DNA from: Dyadobacter pollutisoli
Lineage (GTDB): Bacteria > Bacteroidota > Bacteroidia > Cytophagales > Spirosomataceae
Direction of reading: 5' to 3'
Assembly (NCBI RefSeq): GCF_026625565.1
Contig: NZ_CP112998.1
Coordinates: 4,962,501-5,026,500 of the forward strand
Length of the DNA stretch: 64,000 nt
Under the pieces are notes generated by a model. That model saw only the letters and a program-made list of their open reading frames with translations. It searched no databases and was not told the origin of the DNA. The position numbers and the translations under genes are program-made. Positions within the stretch are counted from its first letter, which is position 1. The number at the start of each line of letters is the position of its first letter. Shown one piece after another: positions 62,273-64,000 of the stretch.

Positions 62273-64000
62273 TTAAAACGTGACTTTAACACCAAATGAA
62301 TGAATTTTGGCTTGCGGATAAATAGCCGCCCTACCGCTTGCCGCCGCCCGTTCGGGATCTATCCCCTCGAAAAACTTCGTGAATGTGAGCAGGTTATCCC
62401 CCGACACGTACAATCTCAGCGTCTGTATTTTCAAGCGGTTGACCAGTTTTGCCGGGAAAGTGTAACCCAGCTGGACGTTCTTCAACCTCAGATAGGAAGC
62501 ATCTTGCAGCCACCAGTCGGAAACCTGGGTATTAGGCGCGTAGTTTTCGTTAAAAATATGCGGGATCGTGTTAGAGGTCCCTTCACCATCCCAGGCTTTT
62601 TCCCAGAATGTAGGCGGCGGGCCAGCCTGCCGGAATGGAGCAATCCCCCACTCTTTAATGTAAATCTTACGCCCTTGTACACCTTGCAGGAAGATTCCAA
62701 GGTCAAAGTTTTTATAATCTGCATGGAAGGTCAGTCCGTAGTTGAACTTGGGGAAAGCGCCGCTCACAACCATGCGGTCATCGGTGGTGATCTTCCCATC
62801 CGGCACGCCGTTGGGGCCGCTGATGTCGCGGTACTTCATGTCGCCCGGCTTTGGTTTCACTAATGGAGTCGGGCCATTGTCGATTTCTCCCTGGTTTTGG
62901 TAAATGCCATCAAAAACGTACATAAAGTAGGAGTTATAGGGCAGCCCTTCCTGGGTTACCGTGCCGTTGCCGTTATTCACTTCGCGGGCTCCGAACTTCA
63001 CAACCTTGTTTTTATAGGTTTCAAAATTCCCCTGAATCTTGTAACGGAAGTCCTTGACCCTGCTTTGATAACCCAGCGAAAGTTCAACACCTGTATTACT
63101 CATTTCCCCCAGATTGACCGTCGGACCGGCAACTCCGATAAAGTCGGGCACCTGCAAAGGTCTCAGGATATTGGTCGTCTTTTTGGAATACCAATCGATA
63201 CTACCGAACACCGAGGCCCGGAACAACCCGAAATCAATGCCGACGTCGGTTACGGTTGTAGTTTCCCAGGTAATGTTGCGGTTGATGAGGTCGGTTTGCG
63301 TCACACCCTGCTGCAATGAGCCGCCAATATTGTACACAACCGGATTGAGTACCTGCTGATACGGATAAGGCATCGATTCGCCGCCCAGCGACCGGTTCAC
63401 GTTCTGGTTACCCACCTGCCCCCACGAGGCGCGCGCTTTGAGGCTTTCCAGCCAGTGGACCGGTTTCAAAAACTCCTCTTCCGAAATTCTCCACCCAGCC
63501 GACGCCGACGGAAAAAAGCCCCATTTATTGCCATCCGGGAAGCGCGACGAGCCGTCGTACCGGAAATTTCCTTCCAGCAGGTATTTTTCTTTGAAATTGT
63601 AAGTAGCCCGGCCGAATACCGATCGGAGCGCCCATTCGTACGCCAGTCCGTCAGCCAGCTGCCCACCGGGCGAATAGGCCCCCAGTTCCAGCAAGTCGTT
63701 CGAAGGTGCATTCCGTTTGAAAGCCTGCAAGCGGTCATACCGGAAAGTTTCCTGGCTTACCCCAAGCAATGCATTCAGGTTGTGATTTTCACCGATTTTT
63801 TTCGTGTAATTTAATGTACCAAAAACCGTGTACTGGACGTCATTTTCGTTGCGGACCGTCAGGTTGTTTTCACCTACTGTCCCATTCCATTGCGTGTTGT
63901 ACAAATACTGGCCACTAGCGTCGGGCAGGAACATGTAAGCCGGTATACCCACTACATGCACTTTCGTTTGCCTGTTATTAAACTTGACCGCACCTTTAAT
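62273..64000 (-). CDS. SusC-type transporter, C-terminal part (runs off the right edge)
   Basis: At least 575 codons; the frame stays open to base 64000, so the N-terminus with signal, carboxypeptidase-like domain and plug is outside. What is visible is the C-terminal barrel: GRATYNFKEKYLLEGNFRYDG, FPSASAGWRISEEEF, ASWGQVGNQNVN, then GVELSLGYQSRVKDFRYKIQ and the end IHSFGVKVTF. Whether it has an STN domain cannot be judged. It is followed by its SusD after 12 bases. Base composition of this gene and the three after it is visibly more GC-rich than the 24-40 kb part. Confidence 0.92.
   Translation of the reverse strand: MKGAVKFNNRQTKVHVVGIPAYMFLPDASGQYLYNTQWNGTVGENNLTVRNENDVQYTVFGTLNYTKKIGENHNLNALLGVSQETFRYDRLQAFKRNAPSNDLLELGAYSPGGQLADGLAYEWALRSVFGRATYNFKEKYLLEGNFRYDGSSRFPDGNKWGFFPSASAGWRISEEEFLKPVHWLESLKARASWGQVGNQNVNRSLGGESMPYPYQQVLNPVVYNIGGSLQQGVTQTDLINRNITWETTTVTDVGIDFGLFRASVFGSIDWYSKKTTNILRPLQVPDFIGVAGPTVNLGEMSNTGVELSLGYQSRVKDFRYKIQGNFETYKNKVVKFGAREVNNGNGTVTQEGLPYNSYFMYVFDGIYQNQGEIDNGPTPLVKPKPGDMKYRDISGPNGVPDGKITTDDRMVVSGAFPKFNYGLTFHADYKNFDLGIFLQGVQGRKIYIKEWGIAPFRQAGPPPTFWEKAWDGEGTSNTIPHIFNENYAPNTQVSDWWLQDASYLRLKNVQLGYTFPAKLVNRLKIQTLRLYVSGDNLLTFTKFFEGIDPERAAASGRAAIYPQAKIHSFGVKVTF

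Noticed and set aside
1..64000. Search by eye for tRNA, rRNA, CRISPR arrays, insertion sequences and prophage genes
   Set aside because: No cloverleaf, rRNA core segment, regular spacer-repeat array, transposase or phage structural gene was seen.

Overview
The window looks like chromosomal DNA of a Bacteroidota bacterium of the Cytophagales, most like Dyadobacter or a relative (inference). The grounds are four SusC/SusD pairs, an ECF sigma/FecR switch, many lipoproteins with a lipobox, an M61 peptidase and little sign of Shine-Dalgarno sites. I see no rRNA, tRNA, CRISPR array, intact insertion sequence or phage gene.

Layout. (1) 0-8 kb: a broken D-lactate-dehydrogenase-like fragment, a DUF4239 membrane protein, an operon of envelope proteins (barrel protein, S41 peptidase, M61 peptidase, unknown) and two secreted unknowns. 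(2) 8-25 kb: a phosphonate/phosphoester-flavoured accessory locus. It holds an alkaline-phosphatase-type phosphodiesterase with an EamA transporter, an XRE-cupin regulator, an organophosphate-type MFS transporter with a phosphonate-associated alcohol dehydrogenase, a sulfatase-fold enzyme, a phosphonatase-like HAD hydrolase, and a SusC-SusD-phosphoesterase-phosphoesterase-GH29 operon. Five copies of one 17-bp operator, consensus GTTTACWWATRCTAAAC, sit upstream of these units and tie them into one candidate regulon. (3) 25-34 kb: a NUDIX-type regulator with a degenerate NUDIX box faces a SusC/SusD operon across two identical-arm palindromes. This operon carries no recognisable glycosidase, and its hydrolase gene is decayed. 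(4) 34.5-40 kb: an ArsR/Old Yellow Enzyme operon with its own operator, a DJ-1/PfpI protein, LytTR and two-component-propeller remnants, a BNR propeller protein and a membrane-bound winged-helix regulator. (5) 40-55.6 kb, minus strand: an ECF sigma, FecR, SusC with STN domain, SusD and three large secreted TIM-barrel-type proteins, two of them poorly classified. (6) 55.9-64 kb, minus strand: SusC (running off the right edge), SusD, a GH97 and a GH95-like/ThuA fusion.

How it works together. Regions 2, 3, 5 and 6 are four polysaccharide-utilisation-type loci. Three show visibly different control: a 17-bp operator system, a NUDIX repressor, and an ECF/FecR surface-signalling switch. The switch for region 6 is outside the window. 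Region 2 is the most unusual because a Sus-type importer is joined to phosphoesterases, a sulfatase-fold enzyme and phosphonate-associated enzymes, suggesting scavenging of a phosphorylated or phosphonylated glycan or lipid headgroup. All family calls are by eye from motifs and memory; no search was run.
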